Assembly: GCF_015670405.1 (NCBI RefSeq)
Contig: NZ_JADPBQ010000002.1
Span: 169,890-233,889 of the forward strand
Reading direction: 5' to 3'
Length of the DNA stretch: 64,000 bases
DNA from: Clostridium sp. 1001271B_151109_B4
Lineage (GTDB): Bacteria; Bacillota; Clostridia; Clostridiales; Clostridiaceae
Positions 37,155 through 46,827 of the stretch are shown piece after piece. Below the pieces are notes generated by a model that ran no database searches, was not told the origin of the DNA, and saw nothing but the letters and a program-made list of their open reading frames with translations. Position 1 is the stretch's first letter. Each line of letters begins with the position of its first letter. The position numbers were made by a program, and so were the translations under genes.

Positions 37155-38546
37155 TTATAAATTTACTTCTTTTCTTATAATGTCATATACTTCTTGATAT
37201 GATAAACCACTACTTTTACATATTTCTACTATAGAACTATACTCAGGGTAAATTCTTTTTCCATTTGATAGTTCACAAACTTTCACTTGAACTTCCCCTA
37301 ATGATGTTTTCATATTAATAACTTCACGCTTTAATATAGTTCTTTCTACTTTTTGCTTTCTAATTCCAATAGTAGTAGTTTCTTTAAAAATTATTTCTTC
37401 AATATTTTCTATATCTTCTTTTTTACAAATTACACTAATTTTATATGCCGGACGATTTTTCTTCATAAAAACTGGTGTGTAATATACATCTCTTGCTTTA
37501 GCTTCAAAAAGCCTTTCCATTACAAATCCTAAAGCTTCTCCACTGCAATCATCAATATTACTTTCTAACTTATAAATATAATCATCTTTTTCAATATTAC
37601 ATGCCTCATATTCATTAGAAATATTTTCAATAATCATAGCGCGTAAAATACTTGGTTTTTCATAATTACGCTTACCTGCACCAATTCCTATTTTAGATAT
37701 AGAAAATTTTTCTGGAAGTTTATTTGAAGTACTAATTGCTGCAACTATTGCTGCTCCTGTTGGAGTTATTAGCTCTCCTTCTGTACTAGTTATACTTATA
37801 TTTAATTTGCATTCAGAAACAATATTAACTACAGCTGGAACTGGTACTGGAATTACTCCATGCTGGCACCTTATAAAGCCTATTCCTTCATATAAAACAG
37901 GTACAATAACTTCTGAAATATTTAAGTTATCTAAACAAACAGCTGCAGCTATAATATCAACTATTGAATCTATAGCCCCAACTTCATGAAAATGAACTTC
38001 AGATATTTCGACTCCATGTGCCTTTGCTTCTGCCTTACCTAAGATTTTAAAAATCTTAATTGCAATTTTTTTAGCATTTTTAGTAATATCAGTATTATTT
38101 ATAATTTCTATTATTTCTTCTAATCCTCTATGCTCATGGTGATCACGATTATGTGCTTTTAAATTTATTATTTCTTTTTCCTCATGATTATCCAAATGAT
38201 TATTTATATTATAATCTTCAATTAAAATTTCTTTTTCCTCATGATTATTACTACCATTATTTATATTATAATTATGATTTTCACCTAAATTTTCTTGTTT
38301 ATTATCACCATATAAATACTTCATATCATGATCATGATTATTATATTTTTCATTTAAAATAACATTAAAATCACAAGCATCAATACCACTTTTAGAAACT
38401 CTAGTTATTTTAGTTTCAAAACCTTGTATTGGTATACTTTTTAATGCATTTTCTAAAACTTCAACACTTGCACCTAAATCAATAAGTGATGCTACAAACA
38501 TATCTCCACTAATTCCAGAGTAACATTCTAAGTATAACCTATTCAC
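37155..38546 (-). CDS. larC: Nickel-pincer cofactor biosynthesis protein LarC
   Basis: LarC inserts nickel into pyridinium bis-thiocarboxylate mononucleotide to finish the cofactor of lactate racemase LarA. The N-terminus YLECYSGISGDMFVASLIDLGA is the family signature. VHFHEVGAIDSIVDIIAAA, STEGELITPTGAAIVAA and the C-terminal ferredoxin-like part (ESNIDDCSGEALGFVMERL) follow. In Lactiplantibacillus larC1 and larC2 are joined by frameshifting; here one frame covers both. A His/Asn/Glu-rich linker (about residues 68-140) contains a 19-residue tandem repeat and may hold nickel. It overlaps larB by 8 nt. Confidence 0.93.
   Translation of the reverse strand: MNRLYLECYSGISGDMFVASLIDLGASVEVLENALKSIPIQGFETKITRVSKSGIDACDFNVILNEKYNNHDHDMKYLYGDNKQENLGENHNYNINNGSNNHEEKEILIEDYNINNHLDNHEEKEIINLKAHNRDHHEHRGLEEIIEIINNTDITKNAKKIAIKIFKILGKAEAKAHGVEISEVHFHEVGAIDSIVDIIAAAVCLDNLNISEVIVPVLYEGIGFIRCQHGVIPVPVPAVVNIVSECKLNISITSTEGELITPTGAAIVAAISTSNKLPEKFSISKIGIGAGKRNYEKPSILRAMIIENISNEYEACNIEKDDYIYKLESNIDDCSGEALGFVMERLFEAKARDVYYTPVFMKKNRPAYKISVICKKEDIENIEEIIFKETTTIGIRKQKVERTILKREVINMKTSLGEVQVKVCELSNGKRIYPEYSSIVEICKSSGLSYQEVYDIIRKEVNL
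38170..38248. repeat. Tandem 57-bp repeat in the larC histidine-rich linker
   Basis: ATTTCTTTTTCCTCATGAT recurs at 38170 and 38227 with a 57-bp period. It encodes two copies of the NHEEKEI block with flanking Asn-rich segments. Period and frame are preserved, so the repeat expands the linker by whole codons. Confidence 0.75.
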
Positions 38547-39291
38547 AAGTTCTTACCCCCAACCTATTGATTTGTGTAGCAATATATCCTGCACCATATC
38601 CATTATCTATATTAACTGTAGCTATTCCATTTGCACATGAGTTAATCATAGTTAATAATGCAGATATTCCATGCATATTTGCTCCATATCCAATAGATGT
38701 TGGCACTGCAATAACAGGCTTATCTACTAACCCGCCTATTACACTTGCAATAGCACCTTCCATTCCAGCAACTGCAATTATACAATTAGCATCTTGAATA
38801 TCTTCTAACTGTGAAAGTAACCTATGAAGACCACTTACTCCTACATCATAAATACGTTTTACCTTTGAACCAAAATATTCTGCAGTTTGTGCAGCTTCTT
38901 CAGCTACAGGAATATCTTCAGTACCTGCTGTACATACAACAATTTTCCCAACATGCTTTTTATCTTTTCTTTCAATCTTTAATATTTTTGATATAGGATC
39001 ATAATTTACTTCTGGATATTTTGCTTTTACTAAATCATATTGATGGCTACTAGCTCTTGTCCCAAATACCTCGCCATCAGCTTCATATAGCTTGCTAAAT
39101 ATATTAATTAAATGCTCATCAGATTTTCCACTACAAAAAATAACTTCAGAAAATCCTGATCTTACTTTACGATGAGTATCAATTTTTGCATATCCCATTT
39201 CCTCAAAAGGCTTTCTTTTAAAATACCCTTCAGCCTCTTCAATAGAAATTTCTTTATTTTTAACTTTTTCTAATATCTCACGTGTCTCCAT
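38539..39291 (-). CDS. larB: Nickel-pincer cofactor biosynthesis protein LarB
   Basis: LarB carboxylates and hydrolyses nicotinic acid adenine dinucleotide, the first step to the LarA cofactor. The C-terminal two thirds resemble PurE (AGTEDIPVAEEAAQTAEYFG, YDVGVSGLHRLL, VAGMEGAIASVIGGLVDKPVIAVPTSIGYG). RSGFSEVIFCSGKS holds the conserved N-terminal segment. The frame extends to an ATG at 39303 whose codons include the GGAGG; the ATG at 39291, 5 nt later, is preferred. No larA or larE lies in the window. Confidence 0.93.
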   Translation of the reverse strand: METREILEKVKNKEISIEEAEGYFKRKPFEEMGYAKIDTHRKVRSGFSEVIFCSGKSDEHLINIFSKLYEADGEVFGTRASSHQYDLVKAKYPEVNYDPISKILKIERKDKKHVGKIVVCTAGTEDIPVAEEAAQTAEYFGSKVKRIYDVGVSGLHRLLSQLEDIQDANCIIAVAGMEGAIASVIGGLVDKPVIAVPTSIGYGANMHGISALLTMINSCANGIATVNIDNGYGAGYIATQINRLGVRTCE

Positions 39292-39337
39292 AGTTACCTC
39301 CATATTGCCCTTCTTTTACCCTATAATATTAAAATTA

Positions 39338-40456
39338 TTATTCAAATAATTTAGCTACCTTCTTTAACTCTTCTGTAATTTTTATGTGTTGAGGACAACT
39401 CTTTTCACACTTTCTACAGGCTATACAATCTGAAGCTTTTCCATTAGTTTTTGTATAATTATCATAGTATACCTTTTGAGTTGAAAATCCTGAATTTAAT
39501 GCTTGTTTTTCAGCATTATATAATGCAAAATAATTTGGAATTGCTATATTTTTAGGACATCCAGCAACACAATATTCACAAGCTGTACAAGGAATAGCTA
39601 TTGAATCATTAATAATTTCAACTGCTTTATCTACTATTTTATGTTCCTCTTCTGTAAATGCTTTAAAGTTTTGCATATACCCAGTATTATCTAAAAGCTG
39701 CTCCATATTAGACATTCCACTTAAAACCATCATTACATTATCTAAACTAGCAACAAATCTTATTGCCCAAGATGATATAGACATATCCTTGTTATAATCT
39801 TTAAAAAGTTTTTCAGCTTCTTTTGGAACTTTTGCTAATGTTCCACCTTTAACTGGCTCCATTACTATTACTGGCTTATTATGTTTTTTAGCCACTTCAT
39901 AACACTTACCAGATTGAATTCCACCATCATTCCAATCAAGATAATTAATTTGTAATTGTACAAAATCAACTTCTGGATGTTCAGTTAATATAGTTTCTAA
40001 AACATCTGCTGTATCATGAAATGAAAAACCTATTTTTTTAACTTTTCCTTCATCTTTTTTCTTTTGAACAAAATCAAATGCATTAAACTTTTTAGCTATT
40101 TCGTAGTTAGTTACTCCTAAGTTATGAAGCAAGTAATAATCAAAGTACTCTACACCGCACTTTTCCATTTGCTCATTAAAAATTCTTTCTAAATCTTCTT
40201 CCTTTTTTAAAAACATTGTTGGCATTTTTGTAGTAACAGTAAAAGTATCTCTTTTATGTCTTTTAACAACTGCTTCTCTTAAAGCAATTTCACTTTTAAA
40301 ATTATGATACATATATGCAGTATCAAAGTAAGTAAATCCTCTTTCTATAAAAGTATCCACCATCTTATTTAACTGTTCCATATCAATACTTTCTTGATTA
40401 TCCTTTTCTGTAAGTGGTAGTCTCATAAGTCCAAATCCTAGTTTTTTTGATTCCAT
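39338..40456 (-). CDS. Aldo/keto reductase with C-terminal ferredoxin domain
   Basis: This 372-residue protein has an aldo/keto reductase barrel ([23 protein letters not shown] with the catalytic Asp/Tyr, [17 protein letters not shown]). An Fe-S tail follows with cysteines in [15 protein letters not shown] and [15 protein letters not shown], enough for two [4Fe-4S] clusters. Such COG1453 proteins may use ferredoxin rather than, or as well as, NAD(P)H. Substrate is unknown. The ATG at 40456 follows GAGGTG; the GTG nine bases earlier overlaps it. Confidence 0.88.
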   Translation of the reverse strand: MESKKLGFGLMRLPLTEKDNQESIDMEQLNKMVDTFIERGFTYFDTAYMYHNFKSEIALREAVVKRHKRDTFTVTTKMPTMFLKKEEDLERIFNEQMEKCGVEYFDYYLLHNLGVTNYEIAKKFNAFDFVQKKKDEGKVKKIGFSFHDTADVLETILTEHPEVDFVQLQINYLDWNDGGIQSGKCYEVAKKHNKPVIVMEPVKGGTLAKVPKEAEKLFKDYNKDMSISSWAIRFVASLDNVMMVLSGMSNMEQLLDNTGYMQNFKAFTEEEHKIVDKAVEIINDSIAIPCTACEYCVAGCPKNIAIPNYFALYNAEKQALNSGFSTQKVYYDNYTKTNGKASDCIACRKCEKSCPQHIKITEELKKVAKLFE

Positions 40457-40645
40457 TAATTTCACCTCATATAAAAAATAATTTCTCTAATTCCTTTTAT
40501 CCTTAATTATTCTTTAGTTAAAATTTAACCTTTATATTAATGTTACTCCTTGAAGTTAACTCCAAGTCAAGAACTTTATGGAATTTGTTAATTCTTAAAT
40601 ATCCAAAACATTCTAAACGCAAAGTTTTGTGCGCCCTTCATAATT

Positions 40646-41293
40646 TTATTCATAGGACATTACTATTAATGCTAATATTAATGGAATAATTGCAATTAAC
40701 ACAGCCTTTAAGTCCATATTTAAAGTTATTAAACCACCTATTGTTGCTCCTAAGCAAAAAATCAATATAATAAAATAATATTGAAATGCTATTTTTAAAT
40801 GTTTTTTATCTTTATTTCTTATAAATATAACTAACTTTTCTGTACCACTTCTTAAGTTTCCTGTACACATTGTTGTTGCATAAGCATTTCCATGAAACTT
40901 CCTAAAGCTTTCTACTTGCATTGCGCAAATAAATGATATTATTGTATTTGCTAAATAATTAAATGGTATAAATGCAACAATTATTAATAATACTATTTCT
41001 ATTGCCAAAACAGCTTGTCTCCAATGGAACTTTTCACTTTTTGATAACTTTGTTCTTATTACTTCAGCTAATAAAACTCCTATTGCAAAAGCAATAATAG
41101 GAACAATATAATTTATAATTCCTCTAAAATTACCTTTCATAAAATTAATCCCAAGCATAACCATATTACCTGTTTGTGCATTAGCAAATACTTTTCCTCT
41201 ACTTATATAGCTGTATGCATCTAAAAATCCTCCTGTTAATGCCAGCAAAATTCCTACTCTTAATGAATCTGAATATTGTCTCTTATTATTCAT
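40646..41293 (-). CDS. YoaK family (DUF1275) membrane protein
   Basis: Six hydrophobic segments in 215 residues and the DUF1275 motif ALTGGFLDAYSYISRGKVFANAQTGN, here split after residue 20, identify the family. MQVESFRKF and ATTMCTGNLRSGTEKL are further conserved blocks. The function is not known; a small-molecule or proton-linked transporter is assumed. The ATG at 41293 follows GAGGTG. No partner gene is adjacent. Confidence 0.85.
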   Translation of the reverse strand: MNNKRQYSDSLRVGILLALTGGFLDAYSYISRGKVFANAQTGNMVMLGINFMKGNFRGIINYIVPIIAFAIGVLLAEVIRTKLSKSEKFHWRQAVLAIEIVLLIIVAFIPFNYLANTIISFICAMQVESFRKFHGNAYATTMCTGNLRSGTEKLVIFIRNKDKKHLKIAFQYYFIILIFCLGATIGGLITLNMDLKAVLIAIIPLILALIVMSYE

Positions 41294-41576
41294 ATTAAAC
41301 ACCTCTTACTATACTTAACCTAATGAAACTCTGCTTTCTTCACCTGCTGAATGTATTAAATTGTGCTTTCCACTAACTAAATATTTCATTTAGATTTTAG
41401 TTAATATTTTGAATCACAAACAAGTTTCATTAAGTAAATTAATATTCAAAATTTTATTCACTATATTAGCACTTTAACTTTTACGCCCTAATTAAATAAT
41501 ATTTTACATTTAAAAATAAAGTTCTATCCTTTTATTAATACTAAAACTTCTTTATATTATATAAAATATAATAGAA
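41294..41576. other. Intergenic stretch
   Basis: About 280 bp without a gene. It holds related AT-rich words (TTTCATTA around 41390 and 41425) but nothing that I can assign. Confidence 0.4.
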
Positions 41577-41577
41577 A

Positions 41578-41612
41578 ACACCCTCTATCACTTCATTATG
41601 ATAAAGAGTGCT
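41578..41612 (-). terminator. Intrinsic terminator of the histidine kinase gene
   Basis: CACTCTTTATCA pairs with TGATAGAGGGTG (G-U pairs), followed on the minus strand by TTTT. Confidence 0.75.
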
Positions 41613-41616
41613 TCAT

Positions 41617-43254
41617 TTAATTATATATATCCGAAAATTCTATATTGAATTTTTCTACCTTAGAAACAATACTTTTTTCTCTAACATCAGTATTAACAGA
41701 ATTTTTTATCTTTCTTATTGGTAGTTCAATACAAAACTCTGTTCCTTCCTTAACTTCGGTATTTACATAAACACATCCATTATGAAGTTCAACCAATGAT
41801 TTAACTAACGCAAGGCCTATTCCACTACCTTCTATTCTTCTTGTTAAAAGACTTTGTGATTGAGTAAATCTTCCAAAAATTTTAGAACTATCTTCAAGAC
41901 TTATTGGTTCCCCATCATTTGCTATTCTAATAATAAGCTTATTACATTCTTTATTAATATCCATAACCACATAAATATTCCCATCATGAGCTGTAAATTT
42001 CATTGCATTTGAAAGTAAATTTAATATTATCCTCTCTATTTGATCTGGATCACATGCAGTTATTATCTCTTCTTCCATTGTATCAAATATAATGTTTCTT
42101 TTATTATTTTTCATATATACTACAAGAGACTGAACTATATTTTCTACAATTTCTACTATATTATAGTTACCCATATTAATATTATAAAAATTCCCATCAA
42201 TTTTACTAATATCAATTAAATTATTTGCTAACTTTAAAAGTCTATATGAATTTTGTTTTATATTATTAAGATATCTTTTGCAACTATCATAATCAGGGTA
42301 CTCATTATTAACTTCTATATAATTTATTATTAATTGCACTGTAGATAATATTATATTTAAAGGAGTTTTAAATTCATGGGATACATTGGCAAAAAATTCT
42401 GTCTTTAAGCTTTCAAGTTCTACAGCATGTTCAAGATTTTCTTTATCTTCAGTAAATGATAAAACTATGCATATATACTTAATAAATTCTTCTTTTAATT
42501 TTTGTGGCTTATTTTCATAATAAATATGTACACATCCTAATAAATTATTATTATTTTTTAATAAATATATATACTTGATGCTATCATTATTTAACTCTTC
42601 CTTAATTTCACATTCATAATTTTCATAATAAATATTCTTAATTTCATCAGTTATAATATATTTATCTTTAAATAATACCTGGTGCTCACCTAAATGCTCA
42701 TGCAATTTCATCATATTTTGATTTTTGTCATACAAATAAAATGCAACATCCTCACATTCAATGGTTGATTTTAAATCTTCTAAGATTTCACTATAAAGTG
42801 AAGTACTATTTAAATCCCTAGATTTATTCATTATATTATTTGAATTTTTCTTAATACTTTTACATATGGAATTATCTTCACTTATAAACTTTGCAATACC
42901 CCCTATTTTTACTTCATTTTCTTCATTATTTTTTAACAAAACTTTAAATAACTCATAACTAGTTTCTATCTCACCTGTTATTATTTTATCTTCTATAAAA
43001 GCTCTATCTCCATTTTTTAAAACAGCCTTATCTCCTTCAACGCAAATTCTTGCCATTTCTGGTGTACGTATATTATAATCTTTTTTACCAATTACCTCTT
43101 CCTTTTTTAAGCCTATCCTATCTGCCGTTGCTTTATTAGCATAGTTATATACCCCATCTAAATTTTTAATATAAACTTCATAAGGAATTTTATCTAATAG
43201 CTCCTCTAGGTCTTCTATTGTATAATTTCTTTTATTTATTATATTCTTACACAT
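41617..43254 (-). CDS. Soluble PAS/GAF sensor histidine kinase
   Basis: This 545-residue kinase has no membrane segment. An N-terminal PAS domain (KIPYEVYIKNLDGVYNYANKA split after 20, about residues 15-125) precedes a GAF-like region (about 155-270). The HisKA dimerisation helix with H-box FFANVSHEFKTPLNI (His near 294) follows. The HATPase domain has N (LNLLSNAMKFT), G1, F (FGRFTQS) and G2 (GSGIGLALVKSLVELHNG) boxes. No response regulator is adjacent, so it is an orphan kinase. The PAS CYS/His pattern gives no clear ligand. The start ATG follows AGGGG. Confidence 0.9.
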   Translation of the reverse strand: MCKNIINKRNYTIEDLEELLDKIPYEVYIKNLDGVYNYANKATADRIGLKKEEVIGKKDYNIRTPEMARICVEGDKAVLKNGDRAFIEDKIITGEIETSYELFKVLLKNNEENEVKIGGIAKFISEDNSICKSIKKNSNNIMNKSRDLNSTSLYSEILEDLKSTIECEDVAFYLYDKNQNMMKLHEHLGEHQVLFKDKYIITDEIKNIYYENYECEIKEELNNDSIKYIYLLKNNNNLLGCVHIYYENKPQKLKEEFIKYICIVLSFTEDKENLEHAVELESLKTEFFANVSHEFKTPLNIILSTVQLIINYIEVNNEYPDYDSCKRYLNNIKQNSYRLLKLANNLIDISKIDGNFYNINMGNYNIVEIVENIVQSLVVYMKNNKRNIIFDTMEEEIITACDPDQIERIILNLLSNAMKFTAHDGNIYVVMDINKECNKLIIRIANDGEPISLEDSSKIFGRFTQSQSLLTRRIEGSGIGLALVKSLVELHNGCVYVNTEVKEGTEFCIELPIRKIKNSVNTDVREKSIVSKVEKFNIEFSDIYN

Positions 43255-43517
43255 AATTTACCCCTATTCACTTTTTACACAAATTTAACATTTAATCCTA
43301 ATTTATGTATATTGTTATTTATTATAACATATTTATTAAAAATTATCTTGCAAATCCAAATATTATATATATCTCATAATTTTCATTAGTATTATCTAAA
43401 AAAAGTTAATATAATAGCAATAATTATTATACAACTACAATAATTATTGCCTTGTCTTATACACTATAATTATTAATCTTTTTGTATTATTTAACTTTTC
43501 TTTTTAAGAAAACATAA
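43255..43517. other. Intergenic stretch with a large palindrome
   Basis: No gene is visible. GCAATAATTATT/AATAATTATTGC at about 43413-43447 is a perfect 12-bp inverted repeat without a T tail, perhaps an operator or transcript-stabilising hairpin. Confidence 0.45.
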
Positions 43518-43548
43518 AAACAGTAAATTAATACAAAATCTACTGTTC
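43518..43548 (-). terminator. Terminator-like hairpin after the 203-residue gene
   Basis: AACAGTA pairs with TACTGTT (minus strand), followed by TTTTATG. The stem is short. Confidence 0.5.
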
Positions 43549-43575
43549 TTATATTTAAATATTAATATCTCTTAT

Positions 43576-44187
43576 TTATGGTGTTAATATAGGTATTCTT
43601 TTATCTTCTAAAATGCAGTATTTTATATTATTATTAGTTAAATAATAAGTATTATTTTCAAGTTCAAAAGTAAATGCAAGTTGAACTTTTATATTATTTA
43701 TAAGAAAAACCACATTATTTACTCTTTCTCCTAATACATTAAAAATATTTAAAGCTATGTTTCTATATTCTTGTCCTACAACAATAATAATAGTCTCAGG
43801 ACATTTTCCATTTTTTCTACATTCAATATATTCATCATAAAGTGCCCATATTATATGATTTCTATCAAATATGCTCTTTATTAATGATATAACTTCAAAG
43901 CTTCTATATCTATCTCGTTCCGCTATATATTCAAGCATATCACTTTCTAAGTTACCTATAGAATTATCAACTATATTATTAATAGTCTTGTACAAATTGC
44001 TAAAATATCTTTTTCTAAATTCAATAAAGCTACTTTTCAGCAAAAATTCTGAATCCTCTTCTTTATCTCTTAAATATTTTTTATAAATCTTCTTTTCAGC
44101 TTTGTAATATTTACTTTTTATTTTAGAAACTTTTTTTCTACATAATAATTCTTTTAAATTGCTTATTTCTTTAATGTCTGATGACAT
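43576..44187 (-). CDS. Hypothetical protein
   Basis: I do not recognise this 203-residue protein. The N-terminal half is a lysine-rich helical segment (about residues 15-75, CRKKVSKIKSKYYKAEKKI). The C-terminal half has alternating hydrophobic strands (ETIIIVVGQEYRNIALNIF, VVFLINNIKVQLAFTF) suggestive of an alpha/beta fold. The ATG at 44187 lies 7 nt after GGAGGAA; the frame extends nine codons further without such a site. No operon partner. Confidence 0.6.
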   Translation of the reverse strand: MSSDIKEISNLKELLCRKKVSKIKSKYYKAEKKIYKKYLRDKEEDSEFLLKSSFIEFRKRYFSNLYKTINNIVDNSIGNLESDMLEYIAERDRYRSFEVISLIKSIFDRNHIIWALYDEYIECRKNGKCPETIIIVVGQEYRNIALNIFNVLGERVNNVVFLINNIKVQLAFTFELENNTYYLTNNNIKYCILEDKRIPILTP

Positions 44188-44294
44188 GGATCTTCCTCCA
44201 AAATATGGTTCCACTATAATATTACACTTATTATTTATAAAATATACTATATTAAATTTCTAAAATAATTATTGTATGATTATAATATTTAAAT

Positions 44295-44678
44295 TTATCT
44301 TTCATATAATTCTAATGGTAATTTATCAGGATCCTCAAAGAAAGTGAATCTTTTCCCTGTAAATTCATCAATTCTAATTGATTCACATTCAACTCCATGT
44401 AAATTTAGTTCTTCTACAGCTTCATCAATATTATCTACTTCAAAAGCTAAATGTCTAAGCCCTCTTGCTTCAGGATAACTTGGTCTTACTGGTGCATTAG
44501 GAAATGAAAATAACTCAATTTCACTATCACCAATCTTTAAGTCAAGCTTATAAGAATCTCTTTCCTTTCTATAAACTTCCCTTATTATCTCAAGCCCTAA
44601 AATTTCAGTATAAAACCTTTTTGAAACTTCATAATTTGATGCAATAATTGCAATATGATGTATTTTATTTAACTTCAT
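44295..44678 (-). CDS. VOC-family protein (glyoxalase I-like)
   Basis: The 127-residue protein is a single vicinal-oxygen-chelate unit. HHIAIIASNYEVSKRFYTEILGLEII starts the fold (split after 20), with metal-ligand candidates His7, Glu (SEIELFSFP), His (GLRHLAFEVDN) and Glu (LPLELYER). All four glyoxalase-type ligands appear present. Length and motif fit the SMU1112c/GloA2-type clade. Substrate is not established. It is followed by pepA upstream on the same strand but separated by a terminator. Confidence 0.88.
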   Translation of the reverse strand: MKLNKIHHIAIIASNYEVSKRFYTEILGLEIIREVYRKERDSYKLDLKIGDSEIELFSFPNAPVRPSYPEARGLRHLAFEVDNIDEAVEELNLHGVECESIRIDEFTGKRFTFFEDPDKLPLELYER

Positions 44679-44702
44679 AAACTGTGCTCCTTATTATAAA
44701 TA

Positions 44703-44730
44703 AAGAGCAATCTAAATATAAGATTGCCCT
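44703..44730 (-). terminator. Intrinsic terminator of pepA
   Basis: GGGCAATCTTATA pairs with TTTAGATTGCTC (minus strand), followed by TTTATTTATA. Confidence 0.75.
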
Positions 44731-44747
44731 TTATAAATTTCTATATA

Positions 44748-46196
44748 TTATTTATGCTTACACTCATGCTTTACAACTAATTCATATAAAGTAGCAACTG
44801 GTGCTCCAGTTCCCCCCTTAGGTGTTGTATCATTTCCACTATCACTCCAAGAAGTACCTGCTATATCTAAATGAAGCCATGGCTTATCTTGTACAAATTC
44901 TCCAATGAACATACCTGCTGTGATTGATCCACCATAACGTCCACCAGTATTTTTAAGGTCTGCAAAATCACCTTTGTATAACTTTTTATAGCATTTATCA
45001 TTAGGTAATCTCCAGAACTTTTCTCCACTTCTCTTTGCAGCAACCATTAGTTCATCATAAAACTCATCATTATTACTTACAACTCCAGTTACTTCAGTTC
45101 CAAGTGCAACTAACACAGCTCCAGTAAGAGTTGCAACATCAACTACCTTATCTACTTTTTCATTTTCAATAATATAAGTAACAGCATCAACTAAAGTTAA
45201 TCTACCTTCTGCATCAGTATTTAATACTTCAATAGTCTTACCAGCCATTGAACCTATAATATCTCCTGGCTTATAGCTTCCACCTGAAATAGCATTTTCA
45301 CAAGCTGCTACTACTGCAACTACATTTTTCTCTACTTTATTTTTAGCAAGAGCTTGCATTGTTCCTATAACTGCTGCAGCTCCACCCATATCACTCTTCA
45401 TTGTATCCATAGATGTTGAAGGTTTAAGTGAATATCCACCAGTATCAAAAGTAAGACCTTTTCCTACAAGACCAACTCTTTCATCACTATTTTCATTACC
45501 CATGTATCTCATAACTATTAATCTTGGTTTATGAACTGAACCTTTTGCTACTTCTAAGAATGCTTTCATTCCTAAAGCTTCAATTTGCTTTTCATCAAAT
45601 ACTTCTACTTCAAATCCACTTTCTTTTCCTGCTTCTACAGCTCTTTCTGCTAAAGTTTCAGGATATAATATATTAGCTGGTTCATTTACTAAATCACGAG
45701 CTAAAATAATTCCATCAGCAACATTGCTTGCTTCTTCGATTTTTTCTCTCATCTTATCAAATTTTTCTTTTGGTCCACCTATTATAGTTACGTTAGGAGT
45801 GTAAGCTTCATTATTTCCCTTATATTTATCAAATTTATAACTTGCTAATTTTACACCTTGAGCTATAGATTTTGTAACTCCACCTGTGCATAATCCATTT
45901 GCTTTTATAAAATTAATACTTAAATCATTTATCTTTAATTTTTCAGCTTGTTTAATTCCTCTAATAACAGCATTTACTAAATCAGTTCTTTCTAATTCAT
46001 CATATTTTCCAAGACCTACAAAAATCTCATAATTTAAATCATTTGTAGTCTTATAAAATACTTGACCTGACTTTCCTTCAAAAACTTTCTTAGCTTTTAA
46101 AATATCAACAGTTTCATTATTTGCTGGCTTATCTTCATAAATAAGAGTAATAATACCTTGAAAGTTACCAACAGTTAAATCTTTTACTTGTATCAT
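44748..46196 (-). CDS. pepA: Leucyl aminopeptidase (M17)
   Basis: M17 aminopeptidases remove N-terminal residues with two metal ions. The catalytic C-terminal domain shows GLVGKGLTFDTGGYSLKPS (metal-binding Lys and Asp), MKSDMGGAAAVIG, the signature NTDAEGRLTL (near residue 330) and VDVATLTGAVLVALG. Length (482) is typical. The ATG follows AAAGGGAG. It appears monocistronic. Confidence 0.96.
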   Translation of the reverse strand: MIQVKDLTVGNFQGIITLIYEDKPANNETVDILKAKKVFEGKSGQVFYKTTNDLNYEIFVGLGKYDELERTDLVNAVIRGIKQAEKLKINDLSINFIKANGLCTGGVTKSIAQGVKLASYKFDKYKGNNEAYTPNVTIIGGPKEKFDKMREKIEEASNVADGIILARDLVNEPANILYPETLAERAVEAGKESGFEVEVFDEKQIEALGMKAFLEVAKGSVHKPRLIVMRYMGNENSDERVGLVGKGLTFDTGGYSLKPSTSMDTMKSDMGGAAAVIGTMQALAKNKVEKNVVAVVAACENAISGGSYKPGDIIGSMAGKTIEVLNTDAEGRLTLVDAVTYIIENEKVDKVVDVATLTGAVLVALGTEVTGVVSNNDEFYDELMVAAKRSGEKFWRLPNDKCYKKLYKGDFADLKNTGGRYGGSITAGMFIGEFVQDKPWLHLDIAGTSWSDSGNDTTPKGGTGAPVATLYELVVKHECKHK

Positions 46197-46417
46197 ATTT
46201 ACTTTTCTCCCTTTTCATCTTTTATACTATATATTTTAACATTAAAATTTATATAGTATATGTTTCATTTTATTTACTAACTTTTCTCTATTATACTACA
46301 TTCTACATTTTTTTCAATTTTAACATGTTTATTGCCTTAGTGGAAAATACACATATGTGCAACCTCTCCTAAGGCATTTATTAGCAATCTCCAATACTCT
46401 CTTTCTAAAAAATATAA

Positions 46418-46561
46418 TTATTTTTTTCCATACTCGTGATAAGGTAATAATTCATAAGTTACATTTTCTTTGTCCTTAATAAATTCTCCGATTTCATTTA
46501 TGGCTTCATCATTATCATTAAAACCTGGAATAACAGGAGTTCTAATAATTTTCTTTAAAAA
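46418..46561 (-). pseudogene. 3' remnant of a glycyl-radical-enzyme activase (PflA-like)
   Basis: A 47-codon frame, closed upstream by TAA at 46562-46564, reads FLKKIIRTPVIPGFNDND, then EFIKDKENVTYELLPYHEYGKK. TPVIPGFND and ELLPYHEYG are the last conserved blocks of pyruvate formate-lyase activating enzymes. The whole radical SAM core and any start codon are gone. A second broken coding-like stretch (ISPEQMGILQWLAM, about 46610-46680) lies upstream in another frame. Confidence 0.7.
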
Positions 46562-46743
46562 TTAACACATTATCTTCATCTTTTTACCTACCCTTACTAT
46601 GAAATATTTGTCTCATGGCTAGCCATTGTAATATTCCCATCTGTTCAGGTGAGATATAACAACAGGCATGCCCCTAGATAATGAATTCTAATCTTAAGCT
46701 AAGAATTCAATTTATATACATGTATATTTTTGCAAAATAAAAA

Positions 46744-46767
46744 GCACTAGACAATAAACTCTAGTGC
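46744..46767 (-). terminator. Intrinsic terminator downstream of the cysteine ABC operon
   Basis: A perfect 8-bp stem (GCACTAGA/TCTAGTGC, 8-nt loop) is followed on the minus strand by TTTTTATTTT. The opposite side also has six A residues. Confidence 0.8.
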
Positions 46768-46782
46768 GTAAAAAACCACCTA

Positions 46783-46827
46783 TTAATTCCCCCCCTTATC
46801 ACTCAGCTGTAACGCTGCAGGAATTAG
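46783..46827 (-). ncRNA. Candidate structured RNA element before the terminator
   Basis: On the minus strand TAATTCC and GGAATTA close a domain containing CAGC-GTTACA-GCTG and a conserved-looking GAGTGATAAGGGGGG. It lies between the cysteine-binding-protein gene and its terminator. I cannot match it to a known RNA family. Confidence 0.35.

Noticed and set aside
38153..38362. Plus-strand Tyr/His/Leu-rich frame
   Set aside because: It is antisense to the larC histidine-rich repeat linker and has no start signals.
43413..43447. Terminator between the hypothetical gene and the histidine kinase gene
   Set aside because: The 12-bp palindrome lacks a T tail on either side, so I list it only as an inverted repeat in the spacer.
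46560..46700. A riboswitch upstream of the PflA remnant
   Set aside because: Motifs such as CTAGGGGCATGCCTG looked TPP-like, but the conserved core could not be completed, and the segment reads better as a coding remnant.
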